Numbered from the stretch's first letter, positions 46,092 to 55,563 are shown. The stretch: 64,000 nucleotides of DNA from Acinetobacter sp. WCHA55 (GCF_002165305.2 NZ_CP032286.1:1426001-1490000); one strand, 5' to 3'. Notes: generated from the sequence alone by a model not told the origin. Program-made: numbers and translations.

Positions 46092-46859
46092 ATGGATGGA
46101 TTACAGCCAGAGCAGCAGTTTCAAAAGGCTGATGCGAGAAAGAAAGTTGCATTAGTGATTGGCGCAGGAGATGCTACAGGGGGTGAAATCGCGAAACGTT
46201 TTGCACGCGGTGGATACGTTGCCTGCATGACACGAAGAAATGCGGAAAAGCTTCAGCCCTTAATTGCAGAAATAGAAGCTGAAGGTGGTCTTGCATATGG
46301 TTTTGCTTCTGATGCACGTAAAGAAGAGCAAGTGATCGCTTTGGTGGAAGAAATTGAAGCCAATATTGGTGAAATCGATGTTTTGGTGTTTAACATTGGT
46401 GCGAATGTGCCATGTAGTATTTTAGAAGAAACTGCACGTAAGTATTTTAAAATTTGGGAAATGGCTTGTTTCGGGGCGTTTCTGACTGGGCGTGAAGTGG
46501 CGAAGCGTATGGTCGTGCGTGAACACGGTAGTATTATTTTCACGGGGGCAACTGCAGGCATTCGCGGTGCAGCAAACTTTGCAGCTTTTGCAGGGGCGAA
46601 ACATGCACTGCGTGCCTTAGCGCAAAGTATGGCACGTGAGCTCGGCCCGAAAAATATTCATGTGGCACACGTAGTGGTGGATGGCGCAATTGATACCGAC
46701 TTTATTAAAGACAGTTTTCCTGACATGTACGCGCGGAAAGAACACGATGGCATATTAAATCCCGTGCATATTGCAGAAAATTATTGGCATTTGTCGCAGC
46801 AACCGCGTGATGCATGGACGCATGAGTTAGATTTAAGACCTTGGATGGAAACGTGGTAA
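46092..46859 (+). CDS. SDR-family protein lacking the catalytic Tyr
   Basis: This 255-residue Rossmann-fold protein has the nucleotide motif VIGAGDATGGEIAKRFARGG and the NxG segment FNIGANVPC. The usual catalytic YxxxK reads Phe166-A-G-A-Lys170 (AAFAGAKHALRALAQSMA), and the Ser position reads TGATAG. Dehydrogenase chemistry is therefore doubtful. Related atypical SDRs exist beside DsbA-like isomerases. It overlaps nothing and is 11 bases before the next gene, with which it forms an operon under the TetR operator. Confidence 0.88.
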   Translation: MDGLQPEQQFQKADARKKVALVIGAGDATGGEIAKRFARGGYVACMTRRNAEKLQPLIAEIEAEGGLAYGFASDARKEEQVIALVEEIEANIGEIDVLVFNIGANVPCSILEETARKYFKIWEMACFGAFLTGREVAKRMVVREHGSIIFTGATAGIRGAANFAAFAGAKHALRALAQSMARELGPKNIHVAHVVVDGAIDTDFIKDSFPDMYARKEHDGILNPVHIAENYWHLSQQPRDAWTHELDLRPWMETW

Positions 46860-46870
46860 AAGGACAAAGC

Positions 46871-47467
46871 ATGAAAAGCGTAGAATTTTATTTTGATTTA
46901 GGCAGCCCATATAGTTATTTGGCTTACTATCGTTTACTGCAAATGGCAGAGCAGCAAGAGATTCAGATTGTCTATAAGCCTATTTTATTGGGCGGGGTGT
47001 TTAAAGCAACAGGCAATCGTAGTCCGATTGAGATTCCAGTCAAAGGGGGTTATTCAATTTTAGATATGCAGCGCTGGGCGGAGTATTACCATATTCCAAT
47101 GCAGATGAACCCGCATTTTCCGATGAACACTTTAACCCTAATGCGCATTTTGACAGGCGTTCAATTGTTGCATCTCGAAAAGTTTGAGCAAGTTTTAAAA
47201 CTTTTATTCGATGCGATGTTTAGGATACCACAAAATCTGAATGAACCTACTGCCTTGGCAGAAGTGCTAAAACCGAGTGGCTTCTCTGTAGAAGATATTA
47301 TGAGTATGGTTCAGTCGGATGTAGTGAAACAGAAACTGATCACTGAAACAGAATTGGCCATTCAGCGTGGCATTTTTGGTGCACCGACATTCTTTGTGGG
47401 TGATGAAATGTATTGGGGCCAAGATCGCCTACATTTTGTAGAACAAGCGTTGAATAAAGCTGGCTAA
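46871..47467 (+). CDS. DsbA-like 2-hydroxychromene-2-carboxylate isomerase family protein
   Basis: This 198-residue kappa-GST-like thioredoxin-fold protein begins MKSVEFYFDLGSPYSYLAYY, with the Ser of GSPYSY in the glutathione-activating position. IFGAPTFFVGDEMYWGQDRL near the end is the family signature with cis-Pro. The family isomerises aromatic ring-cleavage products with glutathione. The ATG at 46871 fits this N-terminus, and the frame is open from 46841 inside the SDR gene. Confidence 0.9.
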   Translation: MKSVEFYFDLGSPYSYLAYYRLLQMAEQQEIQIVYKPILLGGVFKATGNRSPIEIPVKGGYSILDMQRWAEYYHIPMQMNPHFPMNTLTLMRILTGVQLLHLEKFEQVLKLLFDAMFRIPQNLNEPTALAEVLKPSGFSVEDIMSMVQSDVVKQKLITETELAIQRGIFGAPTFFVGDEMYWGQDRLHFVEQALNKAG

Positions 47468-47495
47468 AATACAAGTTAAAAGAACACACCATTAA

Positions 47496-47526
47496 AGATC
47501 AGCCATAAAATCACGGCTGATCTGTT
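47496..47526. terminator. Terminator between convergent transcripts
   Basis: AGATCAGCC (47496-47504) pairs with GGCTGATCT (47515-47523), followed by GTTT. Confidence 0.65.
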
Positions 47527-47531
47527 TCACA

Positions 47532-48347
47532 TTAAAACAATCGTTTAGGCGTATGTTCCATGTCTAGACTGACTATTTCATGTTCATCTTTTAAGTCTAC
47601 ACCTGAGTAGCCGAGTTTTTTAGAGCTACGCATGAGAGACATTAGCCGTTGAACTGCAACAGGAATGCTTAAGCCCGCAGGCCGAACATTTGAAATACAG
47701 TTCCGTTTAGAATCCAACGTGCCTGAGGCTGCTTTCCATGTATAGTAAATGCCCATACTATCAGGTGAGCTTAGACCGGGTCTTTCGCCAATTAGCATCA
47801 CGAGCATAGTCGCTTGTAGGCACTCTGCAACAGGATCACCCAAAGCGACTCGGCTTCCAGTCGCAATAACCATCGGTGCAATGCTCCAGCGCTCAGTGTG
47901 TAGATGTGAGATGAAATGCTGAATAAAAGGTACAGCATTTTCCTCAATTGCCCGTGCTGATAGTCCATCACCAATCACAATACAGACATCATAGTTTTGT
48001 GGGTTACTGGATTTAAAAACCTCTAAGCCGTGCTGTGAAGCTGGACTTAACAGGCGACCAAGGTCAGGACGTTTTAAGTATTCTTGCTTATTTTCAGCTT
48101 GACTGTGTATCGTCAGACTATCCAAACCTAGTGTATTAAAACTTGCAACTAATTGTTCGACATCTAAAGCTTGATGTACCGCATCTTGTGCTTCCGCATG
48201 TGCCAGTTGAAATTTCAGCAGTTCATGGGTCGGAATACTACAGCCAGCGCGACCAATGGCGATGCGGGCATCAGTAAATTTCTTTAAGTTTTCCCAAACA
48301 TCCTGATGCTGTTCAGATTGATAATTTTCTAGAGGAACAAGTGACAT
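47532..48347 (-). CDS. eutC: Ethanolamine ammonia-lyase small subunit
   Basis: This 271-residue subunit starts at the ATG 48347 (MSLVPLENYQ); the longer frame overlaps eutB. Family blocks visible are FTDARIAIGRAGCSIPTHEL, FQLAHAEAQDAVH, VIGDGLSARAIEENAVPF, ATGSRVALGDPVAE and GERPGLSSPDSMGIYYTWK. It completes the B12-dependent lyase that splits ethanolamine into acetaldehyde and ammonia. It is ten bases after eutB. Confidence 0.95.
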   Translation of the reverse strand: MSLVPLENYQSEQHQDVWENLKKFTDARIAIGRAGCSIPTHELLKFQLAHAEAQDAVHQALDVEQLVASFNTLGLDSLTIHSQAENKQEYLKRPDLGRLLSPASQHGLEVFKSSNPQNYDVCIVIGDGLSARAIEENAVPFIQHFISHLHTERWSIAPMVIATGSRVALGDPVAECLQATMLVMLIGERPGLSSPDSMGIYYTWKAASGTLDSKRNCISNVRPAGLSIPVAVQRLMSLMRSSKKLGYSGVDLKDEHEIVSLDMEHTPKRLF

Positions 48348-48357
48348 AAGTTGCTCC

Positions 48358-49743
48358 TTATATATGTAGAAGTTTTTCAAATTGTGGTGGGATATGTTTT
48401 GGCCAGAGAATGTGCTGTTGCTGTTGTTTAAAGATGCCTTGTTCAGCCAACCACAGATCAAACTCAGGTGCGGCTTTTAAGCCCAAAAGCTGCCTTAAAT
48501 ACAGTGCATCATGAAATGACGTGGTTTGATAGTTCAGCATGACGTCATCCGAGCCTGGAATACCCATAATAAAGTTCAGGCCAGCTGCACCAAATAGTGT
48601 GAGTAGTACATCCATGTCGTTTTGGTCGGCATCGGCATGGTTGGTATAACAAATGTCACAACCCATAGGTAAGCCTAAGAGCTTGCCACAAAAGTGGTCT
48701 TCTAAGCCTGCACGGATAATTTGTTTGCCATTGTATAAATACTCTGGGCCAATAAAGCCAACAACTGTGTTCACCAGCAGTGGGTTGAATTTACGGGCTA
48801 CCGCATAGGCACGGACTTCTAAAGTTTGCTGATCTACGCCGTGATGTGCATTACTAGATAAAGCACTACCTTGACCTGTTTCAAAATACATCACATTTTG
48901 TCCCACAGTCCCACGCTTGAGAGCTAGTGTCGCTTCATAGCCTTCGCGCAGTAATTCAAGGTTAATGCCGAAACCTTCATTGGCACGCTGTGTGCCTGCA
49001 ATGGACTGAAACATTAAATCAATCGGCACATTTTTCTCAGCCAATTGAATCCCTGAACTGATATGCGTCAGTACACAAGACTGGGTTGGAATGTGATGCT
49101 CTTGGATCACATGATCAAGTAATTTGAGTAGCTCCGATAAATTTTGTAGGTTATCGGTTGCAGGGTTAATCCCAATGACGGCATCACCATTACCATACAT
49201 CAAACCATCCAAAATACTGGCCGATATACCCAAGAGATCATCGGTTGGGTGATTGGGTTGTAAACGGGTTGAGAGATGGCCTTTTAAACCGATGGTGTTG
49301 CGAAATTGGGTGACGACTTCACATTTACTCGCAACCAAGATGAGGTCTTGATTGCGCATAATCTTACTCACTGCAGCCACCATTTCAGGGGTTAAGCCGA
49401 GCGAAAGTTGTTGTAGTTTCTGCGTAGTCGCATCTTCACTGAGTAGCCAATTACGAAAGTCTCCTACGGTAAAATGTGAAATCGGCGCAAATAAATCACT
49501 GCGGTGCTCATCAATGATTAAGCGTGTGATTTCATCTTGTTCATAGTCAATTAATGCCTCAGTTAAGAATTGTTTGAGTGGAACATCGGCCAATGCCATT
49601 TGTGCGGCAACATGTTCTGTGGCATTTTCAGCTGCAACACCTGCAAGTTGATCGCCTGAGCGCAGAGGAGTCGCTTTTGCCATTAAAGTTTTTAAATCAT
49701 TAAACGTATAGTGCTGATGTCTAATCAACGTTTTATAAGCCAT
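48358..49743 (-). CDS. eutB: Ethanolamine ammonia-lyase large subunit
   Basis: This 461-residue catalytic subunit has the start at 49743 (MAYKTLIRHQHYTFNDLKTL) after AGAAGGACC. The TIM-barrel motifs are complete: KIMRNQDLILVASKCEVVTQ, NHPTDDLLGISASILDGLMY, DAVIGINPATDN, GTVGQNVMYFETGQGSALSS and IIRAGLEDHFCGKLLGLPMG. It sits between the permease and eutC in one minus-strand operon. No reactivase (EutA) or shell gene is nearby. Confidence 0.96.
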   Translation of the reverse strand: MAYKTLIRHQHYTFNDLKTLMAKATPLRSGDQLAGVAAENATEHVAAQMALADVPLKQFLTEALIDYEQDEITRLIIDEHRSDLFAPISHFTVGDFRNWLLSEDATTQKLQQLSLGLTPEMVAAVSKIMRNQDLILVASKCEVVTQFRNTIGLKGHLSTRLQPNHPTDDLLGISASILDGLMYGNGDAVIGINPATDNLQNLSELLKLLDHVIQEHHIPTQSCVLTHISSGIQLAEKNVPIDLMFQSIAGTQRANEGFGINLELLREGYEATLALKRGTVGQNVMYFETGQGSALSSNAHHGVDQQTLEVRAYAVARKFNPLLVNTVVGFIGPEYLYNGKQIIRAGLEDHFCGKLLGLPMGCDICYTNHADADQNDMDVLLTLFGAAGLNFIMGIPGSDDVMLNYQTTSFHDALYLRQLLGLKAAPEFDLWLAEQGIFKQQQQHILWPKHIPPQFEKLLHI

Positions 49744-49756
49744 GTTATAGGTCCTT

Positions 49757-51202
49757 CTATAAGTCTTGTTCGGCCTTACGAATACTTTCAAATTCTTCTT
49801 CAGGCGTGCCTTGAACGAGTCGATGGCGACTATGGAAAATAAAGTAGGCAATAAAGACCGCATAAATAGCGGCAGCCATAAACCAAACTTTAGGATCCAC
49901 CACAAAACCAGCAATCACTGCAATGCTGGCTAAAACCAAAGCAATCGATGAGGTGACAATTCCACCTGGGGTTTTATAGGGACGGTGTAACTCTGGACGG
50001 CTGATGCGCAGTTTAATGTGAGAAAGCATCATCAAGACATAAGAAATGGTCGCACCAAATACCGCCATCAGGATGAGTAGATCACCTTCACCTGTTAGGG
50101 ACAATAAAAAGCCAATGATGCCGGGAATAATAATCGCTAAATAGGGTGCTTTGTTTTTATTGGTCAGTGATAACGAGGTCGGTAAATACCCCGCACGTGA
50201 TAAGGCAAAAATTTGACGTGAATAGGCATAGATAATAGAGAAGAAACTCGCAATTAAACCTGCTAGACCGACAAAATTGACAAAACTTGCTAACCAACTG
50301 TTTTGACCATAGACTGCCACCAATGCATCAACTAAGGGTGCGCCTGATTCTTTGAGTTGTTCTGCGCCAGCAGCACCAACACCTAAGAGCAGAATAAGTA
50401 GGGCAAAAGCGGCCAAAATCAACATTGAACCGATCAAACCACGCGGTAATGATTTGGATGGATCTTTGGCTTCTTCGGCTGCCAGTGGTACACCTTCTAC
50501 TGCTAAAAAGAACCAAATGGCATAGGGTACTGCCGCCCAAATACCGATATAACCCATTGGGAGGAAGCTACTTGCTCCAATATTTTCAGTTGGTGCAATG
50601 TCAAATAAGTTGGCGCTGTTAAAATGTGGCGCCATCGCAATGATAAAGACAAAAAGAGCTACGGCTGCAATGGCGGTAATGACAAACATGATCTTGAGTG
50701 CTTCGCCTGCACCTTTGAGATGAATGCCCATAAAAACCAGATAGCAGATTAGATAAATGATCCATCCACCGACACCAAATAAGGACTCGCAGTAAGCACC
50801 AATAAAGCATGCGATAGCCGCAGGGGCGATGGCATATTCAATTAAAATCGCTGTGCCTGTGAGATAACCGCCAAGTGGACCAAATGCGGTACGCGCAAAG
50901 CTATAGCCACCTCCCGCAGTAGGTAGCATGGTGGCCATTTCAGACATAGACAGGCACATGCATAAGTACATGATGGCTACGACAACCGTTGCGATAAACA
51001 TACCGCCCCAGCCACCTTGAGCAAGACCGAAGTTCCAGCCAGCAAAGTCACCTGAAATGACATAAGCCACACCTAAACCGACTAATAATAGCCAGCCTAC
51101 TGCACCTTGTTTCAGTTGCCTTTTTTCAAAATAATCGTCAGATGTGCTTACAGTTGAAGTCGAGAGCGGAGTCGTTGAGCTGTTAATGGGAGAATCGGTC
51201 AT
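49757..51202 (-). CDS. eat: Ethanolamine permease
   Basis: This APC-superfamily transporter has 481 residues and 12 TM helices. RQLKQGAVGWLLLVGLGVAY, FAGWNFGLAQGGWGGMFIAT and PTAGGGYSFARTAFGPLGGY are typical of Eat-type permeases. The ATG at 51202 (MTDSPINSS) has a GGAG site six bases upstream. A second ATG at 51214 is less good. It heads the eat-eutB-eutC operon. Its leader contains an 11-copy heptamer repeat. Confidence 0.93.
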   Translation of the reverse strand: MTDSPINSSTTPLSTSTVSTSDDYFEKRQLKQGAVGWLLLVGLGVAYVISGDFAGWNFGLAQGGWGGMFIATVVVAIMYLCMCLSMSEMATMLPTAGGGYSFARTAFGPLGGYLTGTAILIEYAIAPAAIACFIGAYCESLFGVGGWIIYLICYLVFMGIHLKGAGEALKIMFVITAIAAVALFVFIIAMAPHFNSANLFDIAPTENIGASSFLPMGYIGIWAAVPYAIWFFLAVEGVPLAAEEAKDPSKSLPRGLIGSMLILAAFALLILLLGVGAAGAEQLKESGAPLVDALVAVYGQNSWLASFVNFVGLAGLIASFFSIIYAYSRQIFALSRAGYLPTSLSLTNKNKAPYLAIIIPGIIGFLLSLTGEGDLLILMAVFGATISYVLMMLSHIKLRISRPELHRPYKTPGGIVTSSIALVLASIAVIAGFVVDPKVWFMAAAIYAVFIAYFIFHSRHRLVQGTPEEEFESIRKAEQDL

Positions 51203-51324
51203 GTGAAGCTCCATATCTTGAGTTTTTATAGATGGCTTGATGGATGCAATATTTATGCAATTTCAGTACCAAGCGATTAGACGTCCTGTCTAATGTTTAA
51301 ATGACACAGCTTTGAATTATTGTT

Positions 51325-51401
51325 TTGATGGTTGATGGTTGATGGTTGATGGTTGATGGTTGATGGTTGATGGTTGATGGTTGATGGTTGATGGTTGATG
51401 G
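51325..51401. repeat. Eleven tandem copies of TTGATGG
   Basis: Eleven exact head-to-tail copies of the 7-base unit TTGATGG fill 77 bases. They lie between the stop of the aldehyde dehydrogenase gene (51469) and the eat start (51202), 123 bases upstream of eat. Such exact repeats change copy number easily. Confidence 0.97.
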
Positions 51402-51468
51402 TGGAGACTGTTCAGGGTAACGAATTACCCTAAACACGTAGAGAACTGTATGCGAATAAACTAAGTGC

Positions 51469-52980
51469 TTAGAAGAAGCCCATTGGCTTAGTGGCATAGC
51501 TTACAAGCAAGTTTTTAGTTTGTTGGTAATGATCAAGCATCATTTTGTGGTTTTCACGACCAATGCCAGATTTTTTGTAACCACCAAATGCCGCATGCGC
51601 AGGGTAGATATGATAACAGTTGGTCCAAACACGACCCGCTTCAATTGCACGACCCGCGCGATAAGACGTATGAGCAGAACGTGACCATACTCCTGCACCT
51701 AGACCGTAAATGGTGTCATTTGCAATTTTAATCGCATCATCAAAGTCTTTGAACGTTGTAACCGAAAGCACTGGTCCAAAAATTTCCTCTTGGAAAATTT
51801 TCATGTCGTTTGTGCCTTTGAAAATGGTTGGTTCGATATAGAAACCTGTACCCACTTCATTACGTTCACTACCACCCGTCAGTAATTGAGCACCTTCATT
51901 ACGTCCTGTTGCGATACAGCCTAAAATTTTCTCTTGTTGTTCTAAAGAAGCTTGTGCACCAATCATCGTTTCAGTGTCTAGTGGGTGACCTGTTTTGATG
52001 CGTTTGACACGTTCAATTGCTTTTTCCAAGAATTTATCGGCTATGCTTTCTTGAACTAATGCACGTGAAGGGCAAGTACAAATCTCACCTTGGTTCAACG
52101 CAAACATAGCAAAGCCTTCAAGCGCTTTGTCAAGATAATCATCGTCTTGATCCATAATATCTTCAAAGAAGATGTTAGGAGATTTACCACCAAGCTCTAA
52201 AGTTACTGGAATAATATTTTCAGTTGCATACTGCATAATCATTTGCCCAACAGCGGTTGAGCCTGTGAATGCAATTTTTGCAATACGTGGGTTAGTTGCA
52301 AGTGGACGGCCTACTTCAACTCCATAACCATTTACAATGTTTAAAATACCTGGTGGGAGTAAGTCTTGAATCAGTTCAACCAAGACTAAAATACTTACAG
52401 GCGTTTGCTCAGCTGGTTTAAGAACAATACAGTTACCTGCTGCAAGGGCTGGAGCAATTTTCCATGTTGCCATTAAAATTGGGAAGTTCCATGGAATAAT
52501 TTGTCCCACAACACCTAATGGCTCGTGGAAGTGATAGGCAATAGTGTCTTCATCAATTTCAGAAATACCACCTTCTTGTGCACGAATACAACTTGCAAAA
52601 TATCTGAAATGATCAATTGCAAGTGGAATATCTGCAGCTAAGGTTTCACGTACTGGTTTACCGTTATCCCAAGTTTCAGCTACAGCCAATTTCTCTAGAT
52701 TTTCCTCTAGACGATCAGCAATTTTAAGGAGTAAATTAGAACGTGTAGTTGGAGAAGATTTATTCCATTGTGCTTTAGCTTTGTGTGCAGCATCGAGAGC
52801 AAGCTCAATATCTTCAGCAGATGAACGTGGGATTTTAGTAAAGGCTTTACCGTCGACAGGAGAGATATTTTCAAAGTATTCACCTTTTATTGGAGCAACC
52901 CACTCGCCACCAATAAAGTTTTCATACTGTGCTTTAAATTCTACTTTTGAACCAGGTTGGTTAGGGTCTACGTAGCGCAT
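51469..52980 (-). CDS. NAD-dependent (acet)aldehyde dehydrogenase
   Basis: This 503-residue ALDH of the ExaC/AcoD type has its catalytic Glu in [13 protein letters not shown] and nucleophile Cys in [34 protein letters not shown] and [15 protein letters not shown] are NAD-site and oligomer motifs. It would oxidise the acetaldehyde made by EutBC. It shares a 198-base divergent promoter region with the GAF regulator. The heptamer repeat separates it from eat. Confidence 0.94.
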   Translation of the reverse strand: MRYVDPNQPGSKVEFKAQYENFIGGEWVAPIKGEYFENISPVDGKAFTKIPRSSAEDIELALDAAHKAKAQWNKSSPTTRSNLLLKIADRLEENLEKLAVAETWDNGKPVRETLAADIPLAIDHFRYFASCIRAQEGGISEIDEDTIAYHFHEPLGVVGQIIPWNFPILMATWKIAPALAAGNCIVLKPAEQTPVSILVLVELIQDLLPPGILNIVNGYGVEVGRPLATNPRIAKIAFTGSTAVGQMIMQYATENIIPVTLELGGKSPNIFFEDIMDQDDDYLDKALEGFAMFALNQGEICTCPSRALVQESIADKFLEKAIERVKRIKTGHPLDTETMIGAQASLEQQEKILGCIATGRNEGAQLLTGGSERNEVGTGFYIEPTIFKGTNDMKIFQEEIFGPVLSVTTFKDFDDAIKIANDTIYGLGAGVWSRSAHTSYRAGRAIEAGRVWTNCYHIYPAHAAFGGYKKSGIGRENHKMMLDHYQQTKNLLVSYATKPMGFF

Positions 52981-53072
52981 ATTGAAGTTCCTTTGCTTAT
53001 TGATTTTTTAAAAGCATCTACAGCTTTGGTATAAGGTACATCAGTACAATATTTAAGTAGCATACCTAATAT

Positions 53073-53130
53073 AAGGTTGGAAAAAGGTTGGAAGGATGCA
53101 GGTTTACAAGCTTCCGACAAATGTTTACAA
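53073..53130. promoter_or_regulatory. Direct repeats in the divergent ALDH/regulator promoter
   Basis: AAGGTTGGAA occurs at 53073-53082 and 53084-53093, offset by 11 bases (one helical turn). TTTACAA occurs at 53103-53109 and 53124-53130, offset by 21 (two turns). This phasing is typical of activator sites and suggests binding by the neighbouring regulator. Confidence 0.45.
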
Positions 53131-53187
53131 CCATGCAATACAGTGGATGTGTATCAGGAATTGTTTTGAGAATAAGGAATGATGGCA

Positions 53188-54354
53188 ATGCAACATTTAA
53201 TACAGAAAAGACAAGAAATAGAAAAGCTTAGAACCAGCAGCAGTATTTCGACGGTACAAGCTGAACAGCTCGGAAAAAGCATTGCAAGTTCGTGGCAGCG
53301 TTCTAATTCGGCAGAGATTCCTAAGGATCGTTTTGCAGCGCCCATTTCTGAAGGTTCGATGTCACAAGGTTCAGCATTACAACATGCTTTAAGTTACTGC
53401 GCGGATGAGCTCAAGCATATTGCACAGCAGTCCTCAATGGTCGTTGCTGTGGGTGATATTGGTAGTACGATTATTTGGAGTGCTTCAAGTAAGCAAATGC
53501 GTAATGCTGCGGAAAGTGTACATTTTGTAGAAGGCGGGCAGTGGAGAGAGGAGTTGGTGGGGACTAATGCATTGGCATTGTCACTTAAAACCCAACAATC
53601 GAGTTGTGTGTTTTCTAATGAACATTATATGAGTTCCATCCATGATTGGGTTTGCTATGCAGCACCAATCATCGACCCCTATTCAAAACATGTTTTGGGG
53701 GTAATTGATTTATCGACCACGTGGAAAAATCATAATAGCCTTGGTTTACTGGCAGCAGAGCGCTGTGCATCTATCATTCAAACAGCATTATTGGAATACC
53801 AGCGTCAACAACTGTATATTCGTGCTTTTGGTGTGCCACAAGTGCTTTTTAATGGCAAAGTGATGGTGCTCACACCACGTCAAATTGAAATTCTGACTAT
53901 TTTAGCGCTATGTCCACAAGGTATGACTTTAGATACCTTACATCAGGCATTATATGGTGAGCGAAAAGTGAGTATAGGCACACTTAAAGCAGAAATGTCG
54001 CAATTAAGGGATCTGTTGGGGGGGATGTTGGGATCTCGTCCTTACCGAATTTTGGCGCATATAGAAGCAGATTTCCTACAAGCAGAGCAGGCATTAGATG
54101 CTGCATATATTGAGACGGCCTTAAAGCTTTGCTCAGGTGTGTTATTGCCTAAAACAGAAAGTCCGTTTCTTTGCGCATGGCGCGACTGTTTGGAGTCACG
54201 TTTAAGTAGTGCGATTTTTAAAGCCAATGAAACTGATATGCTCTTTAAGCATGTGGCACGCTACCCAGAAGCAATTGATGCTGTTGAACGACTTATTGAG
54301 CTGACACCGAGTGGACACCCGGCGCATCAGCTACTTGAGAAATACAAAATTTAA
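53188..54354 (+). CDS. GAF-domain regulator with winged-helix C-terminus
   Basis: This 388-residue protein has the AcoR-type N-terminus (SIASSWQRSN, then a GAF domain about 55-200 with REELVGTNALALSLKTQQSS and HDWVCYAAPIIDPYSKHVLG). The sigma-54 AAA+ domain and Fis HTH of AcoR are missing. Instead it has an OmpR-like winged helix (VMVLTPRQIEILTILALCPQ to TLKAEMSQLRDLLGG) and a helical tail. The ATG at 53188 has AAGGA nine bases upstream, while the Met at 53179 sits too close. It probably senses an alcohol/aldehyde pathway signal and controls the ALDH gene. Confidence 0.85.
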   Translation: MQHLIQKRQEIEKLRTSSSISTVQAEQLGKSIASSWQRSNSAEIPKDRFAAPISEGSMSQGSALQHALSYCADELKHIAQQSSMVVAVGDIGSTIIWSASSKQMRNAAESVHFVEGGQWREELVGTNALALSLKTQQSSCVFSNEHYMSSIHDWVCYAAPIIDPYSKHVLGVIDLSTTWKNHNSLGLLAAERCASIIQTALLEYQRQQLYIRAFGVPQVLFNGKVMVLTPRQIEILTILALCPQGMTLDTLHQALYGERKVSIGTLKAEMSQLRDLLGGMLGSRPYRILAHIEADFLQAEQALDAAYIETALKLCSGVLLPKTESPFLCAWRDCLESRLSSAIFKANETDMLFKHVARYPEAIDAVERLIELTPSGHPAHQLLEKYKI

Positions 54355-54399
54355 TAGTTTTGATTTGAGTTATGGAATAGGTTAATAAAAATTTTGCGA

Positions 54400-55371
54400 T
54401 TAAAGATTCTTTTGTTCTAGCCACTGAAATAGCTTGGTATAGACTTCGGCACGAACATCTGGTGCAGATAAGACTAAGTCGTGTAAACCATTTTGAATGG
54501 TCTCGACACAGATGTCACCTTGTAGATTTTTCGCCTGTTTTTCAATGTCTTTGACATCTAAAATTACATCACTGGTTTGTGCAGCTACGCCCCATTTTTT
54601 GGGGTTGAGTGTTTGATGTGAATGCATAATCAGTGCAGGAACAGAAAGCTTTAAACCGCCACGATGAATTTCTTTTTGTGCTTCATGGATGGCACGGACA
54701 AAACTGATGCGAACCATAGAATAACTTGGTTGTTTCCACTGCAAATCAAAGTTCCACTCGCCGTGTTCACTTTGATGTAGGCTTGGTACATACCATTTAT
54801 TCAGTTCACTTGGAAATTTTAAGTCTGGGAAATGCTTTGCAAGTCGGCTGAGTTGCGGCACGCCAAGTTTGCGTTTAATTGGATGCATATTAAAATCATA
54901 AAAAGGACTGTTGGCCCATAGCGCTTTGATTAGAGGGTGTTGTGGATGGTGCGCTGCATATAGTGTGGTAATTAAACCGCCAGTCGAGTGTCCTGCCAGT
55001 ACAACAGAAAGATGACCTTCAGCACCTATAATCTCAAGAGCTTGAGTAATTTCATCGTCATATTCGCGCAGATCACGGACATTGTAGTAGTTTTGGTGGC
55101 TTAAACGGGAGCGACCATATTTTCTTAAATCAAGTGCGTAAAAGTCGTAACCATGCTGATTGAACTGTTCAGCCATTTCTGTTTGGAAGAAGTAGTCAAT
55201 AAATCCATGAATATACAGCACTGCTTTGGTTGTGGTTTGCGTGGCTTTTTTACGAATGAGAGTTGCGCAAACTTCACCTTCGTAGTCATTAGCAAAACTG
55301 AGTTTGAGTTGTTCGTAGTCTTCACCAAGGACATCTGGTTGATACGCGAGCGGGTTTTGTAGTGCTGACAT
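54400..55371 (-). CDS. Alpha/beta hydrolase (serine lipase/esterase type)
   Basis: This 323-residue cytosolic hydrolase has the nucleophile elbow VLAGHSTGGLITTLYA (GxSxG). The oxyanion region is AVLYIHGFIDYFFQTEMAEQ, and LIMHSHQT and NGLHDLVLSAPDVR supply the acid and His regions. It resembles serine aminopeptidase S33/lysophospholipase proteins. It lies inside the ethanolamine/alcohol cluster but need not belong to that pathway. Confidence 0.88.
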   Translation of the reverse strand: MSALQNPLAYQPDVLGEDYEQLKLSFANDYEGEVCATLIRKKATQTTTKAVLYIHGFIDYFFQTEMAEQFNQHGYDFYALDLRKYGRSRLSHQNYYNVRDLREYDDEITQALEIIGAEGHLSVVLAGHSTGGLITTLYAAHHPQHPLIKALWANSPFYDFNMHPIKRKLGVPQLSRLAKHFPDLKFPSELNKWYVPSLHQSEHGEWNFDLQWKQPSYSMVRISFVRAIHEAQKEIHRGGLKLSVPALIMHSHQTLNPKKWGVAAQTSDVILDVKDIEKQAKNLQGDICVETIQNGLHDLVLSAPDVRAEVYTKLFQWLEQKNL

Positions 55372-55443
55372 AGTTTACTCTGGTTGTTATTGTCATGAGT
55401 TCCCTTATCCTTGATGAAGTCAGAATTTTTGTCAACCACAAAT

Positions 55444-55535
55444 AAAAAAAGACAATTTAAGTGCAAAGGTAAGCAAGGATTAGGCTTACCCGAATGAAAC
55501 AGTATGGACGTCTGTTTCATTCCACTTAAATTGTC
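55444..55535 (-). terminator. Three-way-junction RNA structure with U tract after the alcohol dehydrogenase gene
   Basis: An outer 13-bp stem GACAATTTAAGTG/CACTTAAATTGTC (55451-55463 with 55523-55535) encloses two perfect hairpins. GGTAAGC/GCTTACC spans 55468-55490, and GAATGAAACAG/CTGTTTCATTC spans 55492-55522. On the minus strand it is followed at once by seven T (55444-55450). It starts 28 bases past the dehydrogenase stop, so it can serve as a terminator. The structure is much more elaborate than any other terminator here. Confidence 0.75.
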
Positions 55536-55563
55536 AAAGCAAACAAAGTGTTAAGGAGAGAAC

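Noticed and set aside
51297-51497. Protein made of PSTINHQ repeats over the heptamer array
   Set aside because: It is a by-product of the TTGATGG repeat, overlapping the aldehyde dehydrogenase end, without a start signal.
55451-55535. CsrA/Rsm-type small RNA on the plus strand, since both loops contain ANGGA
   Set aside because: No plus-strand promoter or terminator was seen around it, while the minus strand has a U tract directly after the structure. The GGA match is kept only as a side note.
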